This document shows, in pieces, positions 35,002-44,938 of a stretch of 64,000 nt of DNA. The position numbers and the translations under genes are program-made. The notes beneath the pieces were generated by a model. It had not been told where the DNA came from and made no database searches. It was given only the letters and a program-made list of their open reading frames with translations. Within the stretch, counting starts at the first letter, position 1; the number at the start of each line of letters is the position of its first letter. The stretch comes from Gracilibacillus dipsosauri (GTDB lineage: Bacteria; Bacillota; Bacilli; Bacillales; Amphibacillaceae): positions 434,001 through 498,000 of the forward strand of contig NZ_QGTD01000008.1 of the NCBI RefSeq assembly GCF_003176895.1, written 5' to 3'.

Positions 35002-35718
35002 ATGACACTAAGAAATAACTTTTTACTAATCTTATTACTATTAATGTTATCAGGCTGTATGTATCCACAAGAACAATTGAGCCAAAATGAACTCACAAAC
35101 GATGCACAATTGAATATGGTTCAACAAGCTATTAATCAATATCAAGAGAGAAATGAAGGAAGACTCCCAATTATTACAAAAGATCAGGATACACCTATTT
35201 ACCAAAAATATCTTATTGATTTTACCTTATTAAAACAACAAGGATTAATTCAATCCATCCCTGGATCTGCTTTCGAAAATGGTGGATTCTATCAATATGT
35301 TCTAATTGATGTAGAAACAGAGCCGACTGTAAAAGTCATCGATTTAAGAGTGACAGACCAATTAAGAGAAGTACAGCAAAAGCTTAATTTTTATCGGAAT
35401 GAACATACATATCCACCATTTGGTGAAAAAGAAGGAGAAGGGGTCTATACCTTGAATTATGAGGCATTAAACCTAGACAAGCCTCCGCATATTGAAAGCC
35501 CTTATTCGGGGAATAATTTACCAATATTGATTAATACAGATGGTGAATTGATCATTGACTATCGATTAGATTTATATCCATTACTCGAAGAAACAGACCG
35601 TACTTTTCAACAGGATGAAGATATTCGATCACTTTTAACCGATCAATATCCTATTGTACCAGCATATTCTGCTCCATATTATGTAAAAAATAACGAACCT
35701 GTTTTTGCAATCCAATAA
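35002..35718 (+). CDS. yphF: YphF lipoprotein
   Basis: 238-residue predicted lipoprotein with a signal peptide and the lipobox MLSGC at residues about 15-19. The body has ABC3958-like repeats with conserved YQERNEGRLPI and FYRNEHTYPPFGE segments, suggesting two similar domains. Position between DUF2768 and spoIVA matches B. subtilis yphF. Function unknown. Confidence 0.8.
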   Translation: MTLRNNFLLILLLLMLSGCMYPQEQLSQNELTNDAQLNMVQQAINQYQERNEGRLPIITKDQDTPIYQKYLIDFTLLKQQGLIQSIPGSAFENGGFYQYVLIDVETEPTVKVIDLRVTDQLREVQQKLNFYRNEHTYPPFGEKEGEGVYTLNYEALNLDKPPHIESPYSGNNLPILINTDGELIIDYRLDLYPLLEETDRTFQQDEDIRSLLTDQYPIVPAYSAPYYVKNNEPVFAIQ

Positions 35719-35724
35719 AATAAG

Positions 35725-35769
35725 AAACCGGACTTTATCAGAAAATGAGGTAGATAAAGTCCGGTTTTT
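35725..35769 (+). terminator. Terminator after yphF
   Basis: Perfect 15-base stem AAACCGGACTTTATC / GATAAAGTCCGGTTT with a 13-base loop, followed by TTC. Confidence 0.92.
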
Positions 35770-35942
35770 CATTTCTTACATTTTTTACTTTTTATATCAT
35801 TTTGTGCTTGAAGCATATTTCGGATTAATTAAAATAATATAGGACTAGATAGAAAAATAGGTACTATCTATCGTCTACTACTAATTTAGGACTTGTTTAC
35901 AGACAATAGATAAAATTATTTTCCACTACTTATTATTTCTTA

Positions 35943-35972
35943 GCATATTTTAATAGGACAACATCATAAACT
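35943..35972 (+). promoter_or_regulatory. Sigma-E promoter of spoIVA
   Basis: GCATATT (35943-35949), 15-base spacer, CATAAACT (35965-35972), close to the sigma-E consensus. It lies 56 bases before the spoIVA start, which is mother-cell specific in B. subtilis. The rest of the 310-base gap from 35719 holds only the yphF terminator and AT-rich DNA. Confidence 0.7.
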
Positions 35973-36028
35973 ATAAATGTCAATTGCTCGAGTTATCATA
36001 AATGTTTAATAGATCGGGAGGGGATCAC

Positions 36029-37507
36029 TTGGAAAGAGTAGATATCTTCAAGGATATTTCGAAGCGTACGAACGGTGATATTTATCTAGGTGTTGTAGGA
36101 GCAGTTAGAACAGGTAAGTCTACATTTATTAAAAAATTTATGGAAAAAACAGTATTACCTAATATTCCGAATGAAAGTGACCGATTAAGAGCACAGGATG
36201 AATTACCACAAAGCGCAGCAGGCAAAACGATTATGACAACAGAGCCGAAATTCATTCCAAATCAAGCAGTAACGCTACAAGTAGATGAAGGCTTAGAAGT
36301 AAACGTTCGACTAGTGGATTGTGTAGGCTACACCGTGAATGGGGCACAAGGTTTTGAGGATGAAAACGGTCCAAGAATGATTCATACACCATGGTATGAA
36401 GAGCCTATCCCATTCCATGATGCTGCTGAAATTGGAACGAGAAAAGTCATCCAAGAGCATTCTACTATGGGAATTGTAGTAACAACAGATGGAACAATTG
36501 GAGAAATCCCAAGAGAAGACTATGTGGATGCGGAAGCAAGAATTGTAGAAGAATTAAAAGAAGTAGGAAAACCGTTCATCATGGTTATTAATTCTGTTCA
36601 GCCATTTAATCAAGAGACTGAATTACTTAGACAAGAGTTAACAGAGAAATTTGATATTCCAGTACTAGCGATGAGTGTCGAGAGCATGACAGAACATGAT
36701 ATAAATAATGTTCTGCGAGAAGTATTATATGAATTCCCTGTGCTCGAGGTTAATGTGAATCTTCCTAGCTGGGTTTTAGTATTAGATGATAATCATTGGC
36801 TAAGACAAAACTATCAGGTTGCGATTGAAGAAACAGTAAAAGATATTAAAAGATTAAGAGATGTGGATCACGTTATCGGTTATTTTGATCAATTTGATTT
36901 CATTGATCAGGCTACATTAGCAGGAATTGAGATGGGAGAAGGGGTTGCAGATATTGATCTCCACGCTCCTAACGAATTATATGATCAGGTGTTAAAAGAG
37001 ATTGTAGGTGAAGAGATAAGAGGGAAGGACCATTTATTACAGCTTATGCAGGAATTTACAAATGCCAAAAAAGAATACGATCAAGTCTCCGATGCTTTGA
37101 GAATGGTCAAGCAAACTGGATACGGAGTTGCTGCACCTGCTCTAACAGATATGGCATTGGAGGAGCCTGAGATCATTAGACAAGGGCCAAGATTCGGCGT
37201 TCGGTTAAAAGCTGTTGCTCCTTCTATCCATATGATTAAGGTGGATGTAGAGTCAGAATTTGCACCTATCATTGGTACGGAAAAACAAAGTGAGGAGCTG
37301 GTTAGATACCTAATGCAGGATTTTGAAGAAGATCCATTATCCATTTGGCAATCTGACATATTCGGACGTTCCTTAAGTTCTATCGTTAGAGAAGGAATTC
37401 AAGCAAAACTGTCTCTAATGCCTGAGAATGCAAGATTTAAACTAAAAGAAACATTGGAAAGAATAATTAATGAGGGCTCTGGTGGTCTGATAGCAATCAT
37501 TTTATAA
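36029..37507 (+). CDS. spoIVA: Stage IV sporulation protein A, coat basement-layer ATPase
   Basis: 492 residues, the same length as B. subtilis SpoIVA. It polymerises on the forespore surface using ATP to found the spore coat. Walker A is GAVRTGKST with K30; the Walker B-like VDCVGYTVNGAQG and GTIGEIPREDYV motifs are intact, as is the C-terminal tail ending LIAIIL, needed for membrane association via SpoVM. TTG 36029 is chosen: GGGAGGGG lies 5 bases upstream and the N-terminus becomes MERVDIFKDI, as in the family. Confidence 0.97.
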   Translation: MERVDIFKDISKRTNGDIYLGVVGAVRTGKSTFIKKFMEKTVLPNIPNESDRLRAQDELPQSAAGKTIMTTEPKFIPNQAVTLQVDEGLEVNVRLVDCVGYTVNGAQGFEDENGPRMIHTPWYEEPIPFHDAAEIGTRKVIQEHSTMGIVVTTDGTIGEIPREDYVDAEARIVEELKEVGKPFIMVINSVQPFNQETELLRQELTEKFDIPVLAMSVESMTEHDINNVLREVLYEFPVLEVNVNLPSWVLVLDDNHWLRQNYQVAIEETVKDIKRLRDVDHVIGYFDQFDFIDQATLAGIEMGEGVADIDLHAPNELYDQVLKEIVGEEIRGKDHLLQLMQEFTNAKKEYDQVSDALRMVKQTGYGVAAPALTDMALEEPEIIRQGPRFGVRLKAVAPSIHMIKVDVESEFAPIIGTEKQSEELVRYLMQDFEEDPLSIWQSDIFGRSLSSIVREGIQAKLSLMPENARFKLKETLERIINEGSGGLIAIIL

Positions 37508-37521
37508 CCAATAACGATTTT

Positions 37522-37556
37522 AAAAGCGATAATGCTACATGCGTTACGCTTTTTTA
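37522..37556 (+). terminator. Terminator after spoIVA
   Basis: AAAAGCG-A-TAA pairs with TTA-CGCTTTT around a short inner hairpin (GC-TACAT-GC), ending in six Ts. One bulged A. Confidence 0.65.
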
Positions 37557-37777
37557 TTTTTTGTGAAAAATTTGAAATAGGAAATGTTTTCATAGTTTAA
37601 CCGTGATTCTCCATTTCCATCAAAATGTAAGAAAGAAGAGGTTCTTAGATGGAGTTTCCTCCTAATTTCGTTCATTTTTTAGTATAGAATCTCAAAAAAT
37701 GTCTATACTGTTGATAAAATAGATAAATTGAATTTCCAAATCATAACAAATGCTGATATCATGGCATTTGAAAACAC

Positions 37778-37806
37778 TTGCATCACTTTAGAACATGTGA
37801 TACTAT
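37778..37806 (+). promoter_or_regulatory. Candidate sigma-A promoter for hbs
   Basis: TTGCAT (37778-37783), 17-base spacer, TACTAT (37801-37806). It leaves a leader of about 180 bases before the hbs start. Confidence 0.5.
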
Positions 37807-37813
37807 TCTTGTA

Positions 37814-37972
37814 AATTCAACAAAAATTCACTAGAAATAATTTTTTTCTAGTGAAAAACAAGATTAATTGTTGAATTATATTGGATTCTCAGTTATTATA
37901 AGCCTTGTCATCACATTCTGATGACAAAGCTATAAAGAATTCTGTGAAAATAATTTCCGAATTTTATAGCTT
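37814..37972 (+). other. Three-hairpin untranslated leader of hbs
   Basis: No gene here. (1) AATTCAACAA (37814-37823) / TTGTTGAATT (37868-37877) encloses TTCACTAGAAA / TTTCTAGTGAA (37827-37855). (2) TTGTCATCA-CATTC-TGATGACAA (37905-37927), perfect. (3) AAGCTATAAA (37927-37936) / TTTATAGCTT (37963-37972), ending 7 bases before the Shine-Dalgarno GGAGGAGG. No T-run follows any of these. Confidence 0.55.
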
Positions 37973-37994
37973 ATTTTGGGAGGAGGTGAATATC

Positions 37995-38267
37995 ATGAAC
38001 AAAACAGATCTAATTAATGCAGTTGCTGAGAAAAGTGAGCTATCTAAAAAAGATGCTACAAAAGCTGTTGATGCGGTTTTTGAATCTATCATGGATTCAC
38101 TTAAAGGTGGAGACAAAGTTCAATTAATTGGTTTTGGAAACTTTGAAGTGCGCGAACGTGCTGCTCGTAAAGGACGTAACCCGCAAACTGGAGAAGAAAT
38201 CGAAATTCCAGCAAGTAAAGTTCCTGCTTTCAAACCAGGTAAAGCCCTAAAAGATATCGTAAAATAA
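37995..38267 (+). CDS. hbs: Nucleoid protein HBsu (HU family)
   Basis: 90-residue HU homologue that compacts and bends chromosomal DNA. Dimerisation helix [20 protein letters not shown], the [21 protein letters not shown] arm, and the AFKPGKALK end are standard. The strong GGGAGGAGG site lies 7 bases before the ATG. Follows spoIVA, as in B. subtilis, but the next genes folE (mtrA) and mtrB are absent. Confidence 0.98.
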   Translation: MNKTDLINAVAEKSELSKKDATKAVDAVFESIMDSLKGGDKVQLIGFGNFEVRERAARKGRNPQTGEEIEIPASKVPAFKPGKALKDIVK

Positions 38268-38292
38268 TAGATATTACATATGGGCAACTATA

Positions 38293-38322
38293 AAAAGGGT
38301 GCAAAATTGCACCCTTTTTTTT
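38293..38322 (+). terminator. Terminator after hbs
   Basis: AAAAAGGGTGCAA / TTGCACCCTTTTT stem with an AA loop, followed by additional Ts. Confidence 0.93.
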
Positions 38323-38341
38323 CACTATTTATAGTAGAAGG

Positions 38342-38389
38342 CTTAATAAAGCAAAGGGAATAACCGTTTGTTCCTTTTGTTTTATTAAG
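38342..38389 (+). other. Long RNA-type hairpin between hbs and hepS
   Basis: 19-pair stem: CTTAATAAAGCAAAGGGAA (38342-38360) and its partner (38371-38389) around a 10-base loop. All pairs are Watson-Crick except two, which are G-U on the plus-strand RNA and would be A/C mismatches on the minus strand. No T-run. It lies just downstream of the hbs terminator, where folE-mtrB stand in B. subtilis. Confidence 0.6.
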
Positions 38390-38504
38390 TCAGACTAAAC
38401 GGGCATATTACGATTAGGAACGTTTTTACGAGAGAATAATGTAAAATTATGATATACTTATGATATGATAATAAAGGATTTTTCAAGAATTGCGGTGATT
38501 TCTC

Positions 38505-39266
38505 ATGAGGCAGCATCCATTATTCGAGCATTATACGAATTTAATACATACTTCTACAAAAAATAAATACTTAAACAAGCATCTAGACAACGTTTTTGTT
38601 GAGACAGAAAAAATTCAAGCATTAGATTGTCTTATTAACAATAATGCGAACAAGGAGAATTTTATTCTGGCAACAATGCTTGTTCAAATTGCACTTAATA
38701 CACATGATCAAATAGATAAGCAGATGGATGATCAAGATATTAAAGCCAAAAAAGAACAACAACTCACTGTGTTAGCAGGTGATTATTATTCAGGCATTTA
38801 TTATCACATCCTTTCCCAATCCAGTGACATAAGCTTTATACGCCAGCTCGCCGAAGGTATTCATGAACTAACAAAACTTAAAACAACCGTTTTTTATCAA
38901 GCATACGATCGTACGGATCGCTTTTTGGCAGACTATTCTGCCTTAAACAGCATGATTATAAAATCTGTTGCAGCATATTTTAATCGAGAGACTCACTTTG
39001 ATTTTGTTAGTAAATGGCTGCTTGCGATTAAATTAGAAAGAGAATATTCTAGGTTAGAGCAAGGGGACCAGACTTTTTTTCATCAATTGGTACAAGATAA
39101 ACTACTAAAGCAAAACACAACAAAGCATTTACAGAATTTGCTTAAGCAGATGATTCATTATACCAAAAGAGAATTGAGTGACTATAAAAAATTATTACCA
39201 GAATATCTTCACCCTTTAACCACTTTTTCTGTTAATACCATTTTGGAAGAAGGATTATCGAAATGA
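38505..39266 (+). CDS. hepS: Heptaprenyl diphosphate synthase component I
   Basis: 253-residue small subunit of the enzyme that makes the heptaprenyl side chain of menaquinone. It lacks the DDxxD motif, as component I should; the body is helical ([32 protein letters not shown]). The sequence is weakly conserved across Bacilli, so the call rests on LAGDYYSG plus its place before menG-hepT. It overlaps menG by 4 bases. Confidence 0.9.
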   Translation: MRQHPLFEHYTNLIHTSTKNKYLNKHLDNVFVETEKIQALDCLINNNANKENFILATMLVQIALNTHDQIDKQMDDQDIKAKKEQQLTVLAGDYYSGIYYHILSQSSDISFIRQLAEGIHELTKLKTTVFYQAYDRTDRFLADYSALNSMIIKSVAAYFNRETHFDFVSKWLLAIKLEREYSRLEQGDQTFFHQLVQDKLLKQNTTKHLQNLLKQMIHYTKRELSDYKKLLPEYLHPLTTFSVNTILEEGLSK

Positions 39267-39988
39267 AACCACAATCAAAAGAAGAAAAAGTACACCAAGT
39301 ATTTGAAAAAATCTACGATAATTATGATCAAATGAATTCTATCATCTCCTTTCAGAAGCATAAAAAATGGCGTCAGGATGTTATGAGGAGAATGCAAGTT
39401 AATAAAGGAGAAAGGGCCTTAGATGTATGTTGTGGGACAGGTGATTGGACATTTGCCTTAGCGGAACAAGTAGGTAGATCAGGAGAAGTGATCGGCCTTG
39501 ATTTTAGTAAAAATATGCTCTCTGTAGCCAAACAACGAAATCAAAAGGGAGAATTGCCACAGATAGACTTTGTTCATGGTAACGCAATGGATTTACCTTT
39601 TGAGGATAATTATTTTGACTATGTCACCATTGGCTTCGGATTAAGGAATGTACCAGATTATTTAAGGACGTTGGAAGAAATGTATCGCGTGGTGAAGCCT
39701 GGTGGAAAGGTGATTTGTCTAGAAACTTCTCAGCCAACCATCCCTGTATATAGACAGCTCTATTATTTCTATTTCAAAAATATCATGCCACTATTTGGAA
39801 AGGTTTTTGCCAAAAGTTATCAAGAGTATGTATGGTTACATGAATCAGCAAAAGACTTCCCGGGTAAAGAAGAATTAAAAAAATTATTCGAGAAAGCTGG
39901 TTTAAGTAATATTAAAATAAAAAGCTATACTGGTGGTGTAGCAGCAATGCACATGGGGGAAAAGATAGTAAATAGTAAAGGTGACTAG
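39263..39988 (+). CDS. menG: Demethylmenaquinone methyltransferase
   Basis: 241-residue UbiE/MenG methyltransferase, the last menaquinone step. SAM motif [17 protein letters not shown], post-[12 protein letters not shown], motif [19 protein letters not shown], motif [18 protein letters not shown] overlap with hepS. It provides menaquinol used by the Qcr complex in this window. Confidence 0.96.
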   Translation: MKPQSKEEKVHQVFEKIYDNYDQMNSIISFQKHKKWRQDVMRRMQVNKGERALDVCCGTGDWTFALAEQVGRSGEVIGLDFSKNMLSVAKQRNQKGELPQIDFVHGNAMDLPFEDNYFDYVTIGFGLRNVPDYLRTLEEMYRVVKPGGKVICLETSQPTIPVYRQLYYFYFKNIMPLFGKVFAKSYQEYVWLHESAKDFPGKEELKKLFEKAGLSNIKIKSYTGGVAAMHMGEKIVNSKGD

Positions 39989-39989
39989 A

Positions 39990-40961
39990 ATGAAGCTTGC
40001 TAAAAATTATGCGTTTTTAAGAAGAGACTTAAAGCAAATCGAATCAACATTAGAGGATACGATCTTCACAGATCAGCCAGTGTTACATGAAGCATCTACT
40101 CAATTATTAAGGGCTGGTGGAAAAAGACTTCGCCCTATTTTTGTTTTATTGGCAGCAATGTTTGGGAACTATAACCTTAGTAAAATAAAGAAAGTCGCAA
40201 GTGCTGTGGAGCTAATACATATGGCGTCATTAGTTCATGACGATGTGATAGATGACTCAGATACGCGAAGGGGAAAACCTACCGTGAAGTCACATTGGGA
40301 TAATCAAATTGCTATGCTAACCGGTGATTTCATCTTCGCAAAGGCACTACAGCAATTCACAGATATTGAATACCCGAGGGCACATCAGATATTGTCTAAA
40401 ACAATGGTTGAATTAACCATTGGGGAAATTGAACAAATAAGAGATAAGTTTAATTATGAGCAGAATTTCCGCTCCTATCTTCGGCGGATTAGGAGAAAGA
40501 CGGCATTGCTCATATCCTCTAGTTGCCAATTAGGAGCAGTTGTAGCCGAAACTTCTAGTGAAACAGAAAAAGCATTATATAATTATGGTTATTATATGGG
40601 AATGTCTTATCAAATTATTGATGATATTCTTGACTTCACAGCAACAGAAAAAGAGCTCGGGAAACCATCTGGAAGTGATTTACTACAAGGAAATATCACT
40701 CTTCCCGTATTATATGCGATGGAAAATCCACAAATAAAGGCTTCTATTATCAATCTATTTGCAAATAAAGAGCAAATGAACCAGGTAGAACTAAAACGAG
40801 TGGTAGAGGCAATTGCAAAATCTGGTGCTATAGAAAAAGCAAGAAGAGTAAGTAATACATATTTAAAGAAAGCTTATCACTCGTTAAAAAAATTACCAAA
40901 TAATCAATCCAAAAGTGCTCTTGAAAATATTGCAAACTTCATAGGTAATAGAAAAATCTAA
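39990..40961 (+). CDS. hepT: Heptaprenyl diphosphate synthase component II
   Basis: 323-residue trans-prenyltransferase catalytic subunit. First aspartate-rich motif LVHDDVIDDSDTRRG, second DDILDFTA, and the allylic-site lysine/arginine motif GGKRLRPIF. GAAAGGTG lies 5 bases before the ATG at 39990 (GTG at 39981 overlaps the menG end). Acts as a heterodimer with HepS. Confidence 0.96.
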   Translation: MKLAKNYAFLRRDLKQIESTLEDTIFTDQPVLHEASTQLLRAGGKRLRPIFVLLAAMFGNYNLSKIKKVASAVELIHMASLVHDDVIDDSDTRRGKPTVKSHWDNQIAMLTGDFIFAKALQQFTDIEYPRAHQILSKTMVELTIGEIEQIRDKFNYEQNFRSYLRRIRRKTALLISSSCQLGAVVAETSSETEKALYNYGYYMGMSYQIIDDILDFTATEKELGKPSGSDLLQGNITLPVLYAMENPQIKASIINLFANKEQMNQVELKRVVEAIAKSGAIEKARRVSNTYLKKAYHSLKKLPNNQSKSALENIANFIGNRKI

Positions 40962-40979
40962 CTATTCGAGGTGAATCAA

Positions 40980-41426
40980 ATGGAAAGAACATTTTTGATG
41001 GTAAAACCAGACGGTGTACAACGCAACTTAATTGGAGATATTGTGTCACGATTTGAGCAGAAAGGCTTCAAGATAGTCGGGGCTAAATTAATGACTATTT
41101 CAAAATCACTAGCTCAAAAACATTATGCTGAGCATGAAGGAAAGCCGTTTTTTGATCAACTAGTTGAATTCATTACTTCCGGTCCTGTATTCGCTATGGT
41201 ATGGGAAGGCGAAAAGGTTATCTCTACAGCAAGAAAAATGATGGGAAAAACGAATCCATCGACAGCTGAAGTAGGGACGATTAGAGGAGATTATGGAATG
41301 GTTACACATCGAAATATCATTCATGGATCTGATTCCGAAGAGAGTGCAGAGAGAGAAATTTCACTATTTTTTAATAAGGAAGAACTAATCGAATACTCAA
41401 AAGACGTTGATAATTGGCTTAGATAA
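40980..41426 (+). CDS. ndk: Nucleoside diphosphate kinase
   Basis: 148-residue kinase balancing nucleoside triphosphates. The active-site histidine lies in [23 protein letters not shown] and [19 protein letters not shown] are hallmark blocks. The ATG at 40980 has GAGGTGA 7 bases upstream. Between hepT and cheR, as in B. subtilis. Confidence 0.97.
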   Translation: MERTFLMVKPDGVQRNLIGDIVSRFEQKGFKIVGAKLMTISKSLAQKHYAEHEGKPFFDQLVEFITSGPVFAMVWEGEKVISTARKMMGKTNPSTAEVGTIRGDYGMVTHRNIIHGSDSEESAEREISLFFNKEELIEYSKDVDNWLR

Positions 41427-41458
41427 CCACTTGTTTACAATACTAAGGGAGAAGAGAA

Positions 41459-42229
41459 ATGGAAGAATACCAAGCGTTCATTCAAAAGGTTCATAGTAAA
41501 ACGGGCCTTGATCTAAGCTTGTATAAAGAAGCACAAATGAAGAGAAGATTAACTTCACTAAGGAATAAACGGGGATTCCGAACGTTCGATCACTATTTTG
41601 ATGCCATTAATAAAGACCAGACATTATTACAAGAATTCTTGGATAAAGTGACTATTAATGTATCAGAATTTTATCGAAATCCTAGTAGATGGAGCGTTTT
41701 AGAAAAGGAAATCTTACCGAAGTTAAAAGCAAAGAAAGACAAAATAAAAATTTGGAGTGCAGCATGTTCTACAGGAGAAGAACCATATACATTAGCAATA
41801 ATTGCAAGCAAATTCTGGCAAACCACCGAAGTGGATATTTTAGCAACAGATATTGATGATAATGTAATTGCTAGGGCGAAGCAAGGTATCTATAATGAGC
41901 GTGCTGTACAGGATGTGCCAGAAGAAATGAAGAAAAGGCACTTTATACAGCAAGGAAATACTTACAAAGTAAAGGAATATATTAAGCAATGTATTACCTA
42001 TAAAAAACATAATTTACTAGCAGACAAATATCCAACTAATATGGATTTAATAGTATGTCGAAATGTGCTCATTTATTTCACAGAGGAAGCAAAAAATTCT
42101 ATTTATCATCATTTTAGTAAGTCCTTAGCAGATGATGGTGTGTTTTTTGTCGGTAGCACGGAACAAATTTTTCGTCCGGAAAAATTTGATCTGCGTGTCA
42201 TGGATACTTTTTTTTATACAAGAAAGTAG
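41459..42229 (+). CDS. cheR: Chemotaxis protein methyltransferase CheR
   Basis: 256-residue enzyme methylating glutamates of chemoreceptors. N-terminal helical domain (FIQKVHSKTGLDLSLYKEAQMKRRL), then the SAM fold with IWSAACSTGEEPYTLAI, ILATDIDDNVIARAKQG and DLIVCRNVLIYF. It sits apart from other chemotaxis genes between ndk and aroC, the same as in B. subtilis. Implies a motile ancestor and likely motility. Confidence 0.95.
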   Translation: MEEYQAFIQKVHSKTGLDLSLYKEAQMKRRLTSLRNKRGFRTFDHYFDAINKDQTLLQEFLDKVTINVSEFYRNPSRWSVLEKEILPKLKAKKDKIKIWSAACSTGEEPYTLAIIASKFWQTTEVDILATDIDDNVIARAKQGIYNERAVQDVPEEMKKRHFIQQGNTYKVKEYIKQCITYKKHNLLADKYPTNMDLIVCRNVLIYFTEEAKNSIYHHFSKSLADDGVFFVGSTEQIFRPEKFDLRVMDTFFYTRK

Positions 42230-42319
42230 TTTATTTTCATACTTTGTGAAATTCATTTACTTACAAATAAAAAAAATATGATATAGTAATACAAAATGAA
42301 TCTACTGGGGGGACTTTTT

Positions 42320-43486
42320 ATGCGCTACTTAACTGCAGGTGAATCACATGGTAAGCAGCAAACCACGATAGTTGAAGGCTTACCAGCTCAAATGCCAATC
42401 ACAAAAGAAGATATTAATGAATCCTTATTACGTCGTCAAAAAGGGCATGGTCGAGGAAAAAGGATGCAAATAGAAAAAGATTTAGTGGATATCGTCGGTG
42501 GAGTTAGACATGGATATACGCTAGGATCACCCATTGCGCTTGTTGTACATAACGATGATTTCAAGCACTGGGTTGATGTAATGGGAGAAGATCCGGTACC
42601 AGAAGAACAAAATATCCGGAGAGTTGTAACAAGACCAAGACCTGGTCATGCCGACTTAAATGGTGCGTTAAAATATGGTCATCGGGACATGCGAAATATT
42701 TTAGAGCGTTCCTCCGCAAGAGAAACCACTGCTCGTGTTGCAGCAGGTGCTGTTGCCAAGACATTGCTAAAGCATTTAGACATCCATATTATCGGATATG
42801 TAAAAGAAATTGCAGCAATAAAAGCAGAGGAAAAACCTAATTTAAGTATTCAAGAAAGAATCAATATATCAGAGGCATCTCCTGTACGCTCTTTAGACGA
42901 TGCTGCTGGTAAAAAAATGATGGATGCCATTGACCAAGCGAAAAAAGACGGAGATTCCATAGGCGGTGTTTGTGAAGTTTACGTGGAAGGAATGCCTGCT
43001 GGTATTGGTTCCTATGTTCACTATGACCGCAAGCTTGATGGGCGTATTGCAGGAGCCGTTCAAAGTATCAATGCATTTAAAGGAGTAGAGTTTGGTATTG
43101 GATTTGAAGCAGCGCGAAAAAATGGTAGTGAAGTGCATGACGAGATCGCATGGACAAAAGAACAAGGATATTACCGAAAAACGAATCGATTAGGTGGTTT
43201 TGAAGGTGGCATGACAACAGGAATGCCTATTGTAGTAAAAGGTGTTATGAAACCAATTCCTACCCTTTACAAACCATTACAAAGTATAGATATCGAATCA
43301 AAAGAACCATTTAGTGCAAGTATCGAACGTTCAGATTCTTGTGCGGTGCCTGCAGCTGCTGTGGTAATGGAGCATGTAGTTGCCTTTGAAATAGCCAAAG
43401 CAATTTTAGAACAGTTTCCCAATGATCAATTTCCAAAACTTAAAGAAGCGATTGATCAATATCGTGAGGAAATTAGGTGTTTCTAA
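42320..43486 (+). CDS. aroC: Chorismate synthase
   Basis: 388-residue flavin-dependent enzyme making chorismate from EPSP (aroF in B. subtilis naming). Motifs: [59 protein letters not shown], and C-terminal [18 protein letters not shown]. The ATG at 42320 has a GGGGGG site about 7 bases upstream. First gene of the aromatic supraoperon; the next gene starts at its stop. Confidence 0.96.
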   Translation: MRYLTAGESHGKQQTTIVEGLPAQMPITKEDINESLLRRQKGHGRGKRMQIEKDLVDIVGGVRHGYTLGSPIALVVHNDDFKHWVDVMGEDPVPEEQNIRRVVTRPRPGHADLNGALKYGHRDMRNILERSSARETTARVAAGAVAKTLLKHLDIHIIGYVKEIAAIKAEEKPNLSIQERINISEASPVRSLDDAAGKKMMDAIDQAKKDGDSIGGVCEVYVEGMPAGIGSYVHYDRKLDGRIAGAVQSINAFKGVEFGIGFEAARKNGSEVHDEIAWTKEQGYYRKTNRLGGFEGGMTTGMPIVVKGVMKPIPTLYKPLQSIDIESKEPFSASIERSDSCAVPAAAVVMEHVVAFEIAKAILEQFPNDQFPKLKEAIDQYREEIRCF

Positions 43487-44563
43487 ATGCATAAACAAAC
43501 GATTCAAACAAGTACGAATAAATATGATGTGATAATCGGTGAAGGGTTATTAACAAATATTGCTGAATATTTTCCTAAACGATACACAAATATATTAATC
43601 ATTACAGATAGCGCGGTAAGGTCATTATATGCCGAAACGATTCAAACAGGACTAAAGTCACACTGTGATAATATCGGTATAGCCACTGTCCCAGCTGGTG
43701 AAGCATCGAAAAGTATCGATTATTATTATCAGCTTTTAACAGAAGCAGTCGATCATCATCTTGATCGGAAATCATTAATCATTGCACTTGGTGGTGGAAT
43801 GATTGGCGATCTTGCTGGGTTCGTTGCTGCAACCTATATGCGTGGTATTGATTTCATTCAAGTTCCAACAACAATCTTAGCACATGATAGTAGTGTCGGT
43901 GGTAAGGTAGCTATTAATCATCCGAAAGGAAAAAACCTAATCGGAAATTTTTATCCACCTGTGGCAGTTATTTATGATGTCAAGACATTAACTAGCTTGC
44001 CTGCTAAAGAAATTCGATCTGGTTATGCAGAAATTGTTAAGCATGGATTTATTAGTCGAAAAGCGTTCTTAGATCAAATCATGAAGACTAATTTACGTAA
44101 CACATTGGACCCATACGATTTAGTCGATCAATTACAAAAAGGAATTGCAGTAAAAGCAAGGATTGTAGAACAAGATGAGAAGGAAAATGATATTCGGAAA
44201 TTTCTGAATTTTGGGCATACTCTTGGACATGCGATCGAGGCTGAATTAGGTTACGGTAACATTACACACGGAGAAGCTGTTGCCATTGGTATGTTATTTG
44301 CTATACGTGTAAGTGAACAAATATTCCAAGTAGAGTTACCTTATGATAGTCTACTTCAATGGTTGAAGGAAAATAATTATCCATTAACGATTTCGTCTTT
44401 AAACATCGAACACGTAATAGATCGCATGAAACTTGACAAGAAATCAGAGAATGCGATAGTGCAAATGGTGCTTTTAGAAAAAATTGGGCAACCAAAGATT
44501 GTAAATTTGGAAGACCAAGTGCTTAAGAAACATCTTGAAATTTTTATCAGAGAGTTGGGTTAA
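43487..44563 (+). CDS. aroB: 3-dehydroquinate synthase
   Basis: 358-residue NAD- and metal-dependent enzyme of the shikimate pathway. Binding motifs: PAGEASKSIDYYYQLL, ALGGGMIGDLAGFVAATYMRG, VPTTILAHDSSVGGKVAIN, and the metal histidines in NFGHTLGHAIE and ITHGEAVAIGM. Adjacent to aroC with no gap, so translation may be coupled. Confidence 0.96.
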   Translation: MHKQTIQTSTNKYDVIIGEGLLTNIAEYFPKRYTNILIITDSAVRSLYAETIQTGLKSHCDNIGIATVPAGEASKSIDYYYQLLTEAVDHHLDRKSLIIALGGGMIGDLAGFVAATYMRGIDFIQVPTTILAHDSSVGGKVAINHPKGKNLIGNFYPPVAVIYDVKTLTSLPAKEIRSGYAEIVKHGFISRKAFLDQIMKTNLRNTLDPYDLVDQLQKGIAVKARIVEQDEKENDIRKFLNFGHTLGHAIEAELGYGNITHGEAVAIGMLFAIRVSEQIFQVELPYDSLLQWLKENNYPLTISSLNIEHVIDRMKLDKKSENAIVQMVLLEKIGQPKIVNLEDQVLKKHLEIFIRELG

Positions 44564-44565
44564 CA

Positions 44566-44934
44566 TTGATCAGAGGGATACGAGGGGCCACTACTGTTCA
44601 AGCTAATCAGGCAGAAGAAATAATTAAAGAAACAAAGAAAATGGTTGAAAAAATGGTAGAAGTAAATCAGGTTAAACCAGAGGACATCGCGTCAGTACTT
44701 ATATCTGTAACTCCTGATTTAAATGCTACCTTTCCAGCAAAGGCGCTTCGTTTAATAGATGGTTGGAAGTATGTACCAGTTATGTGTATGCCTGAAATAA
44801 ATGTTCCAGGGAGTCTTGCACAGTGTATTCGTGTTATGATGACAGTAAACACTTCATTGAATCAAGAAGAAGTAGAGCACATCTATCTAAATGAGGCAAT
44901 TAAATTAAGACCAGATTTATTAGGAAAGGATTAG
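44566..44934 (+). CDS. aroH: Chorismate mutase (AroH type)
   Basis: 122-residue trimeric chorismate mutase making prephenate. Active-site arginines are in RGIRGATTV and LAQCIRVMM; MCMPEINVPGSLAQCIRV is diagnostic. It starts with TTG two bases after the aroB stop with only a weak ribosome-binding site, so coupling to aroB is likely. In B. subtilis trpEDCFBA comes next; here hisC begins 4 bases after the stop. Confidence 0.95.
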   Translation: MIRGIRGATTVQANQAEEIIKETKKMVEKMVEVNQVKPEDIASVLISVTPDLNATFPAKALRLIDGWKYVPVMCMPEINVPGSLAQCIRVMMTVNTSLNQEEVEHIYLNEAIKLRPDLLGKD

Positions 44935-44938
44935 TACA

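Noticed and set aside
42230-42319. Promoter for the aromatic supraoperon
   Set aside because: TATAGT is a fair -10 box, but no -35 box at proper spacing could be supported.
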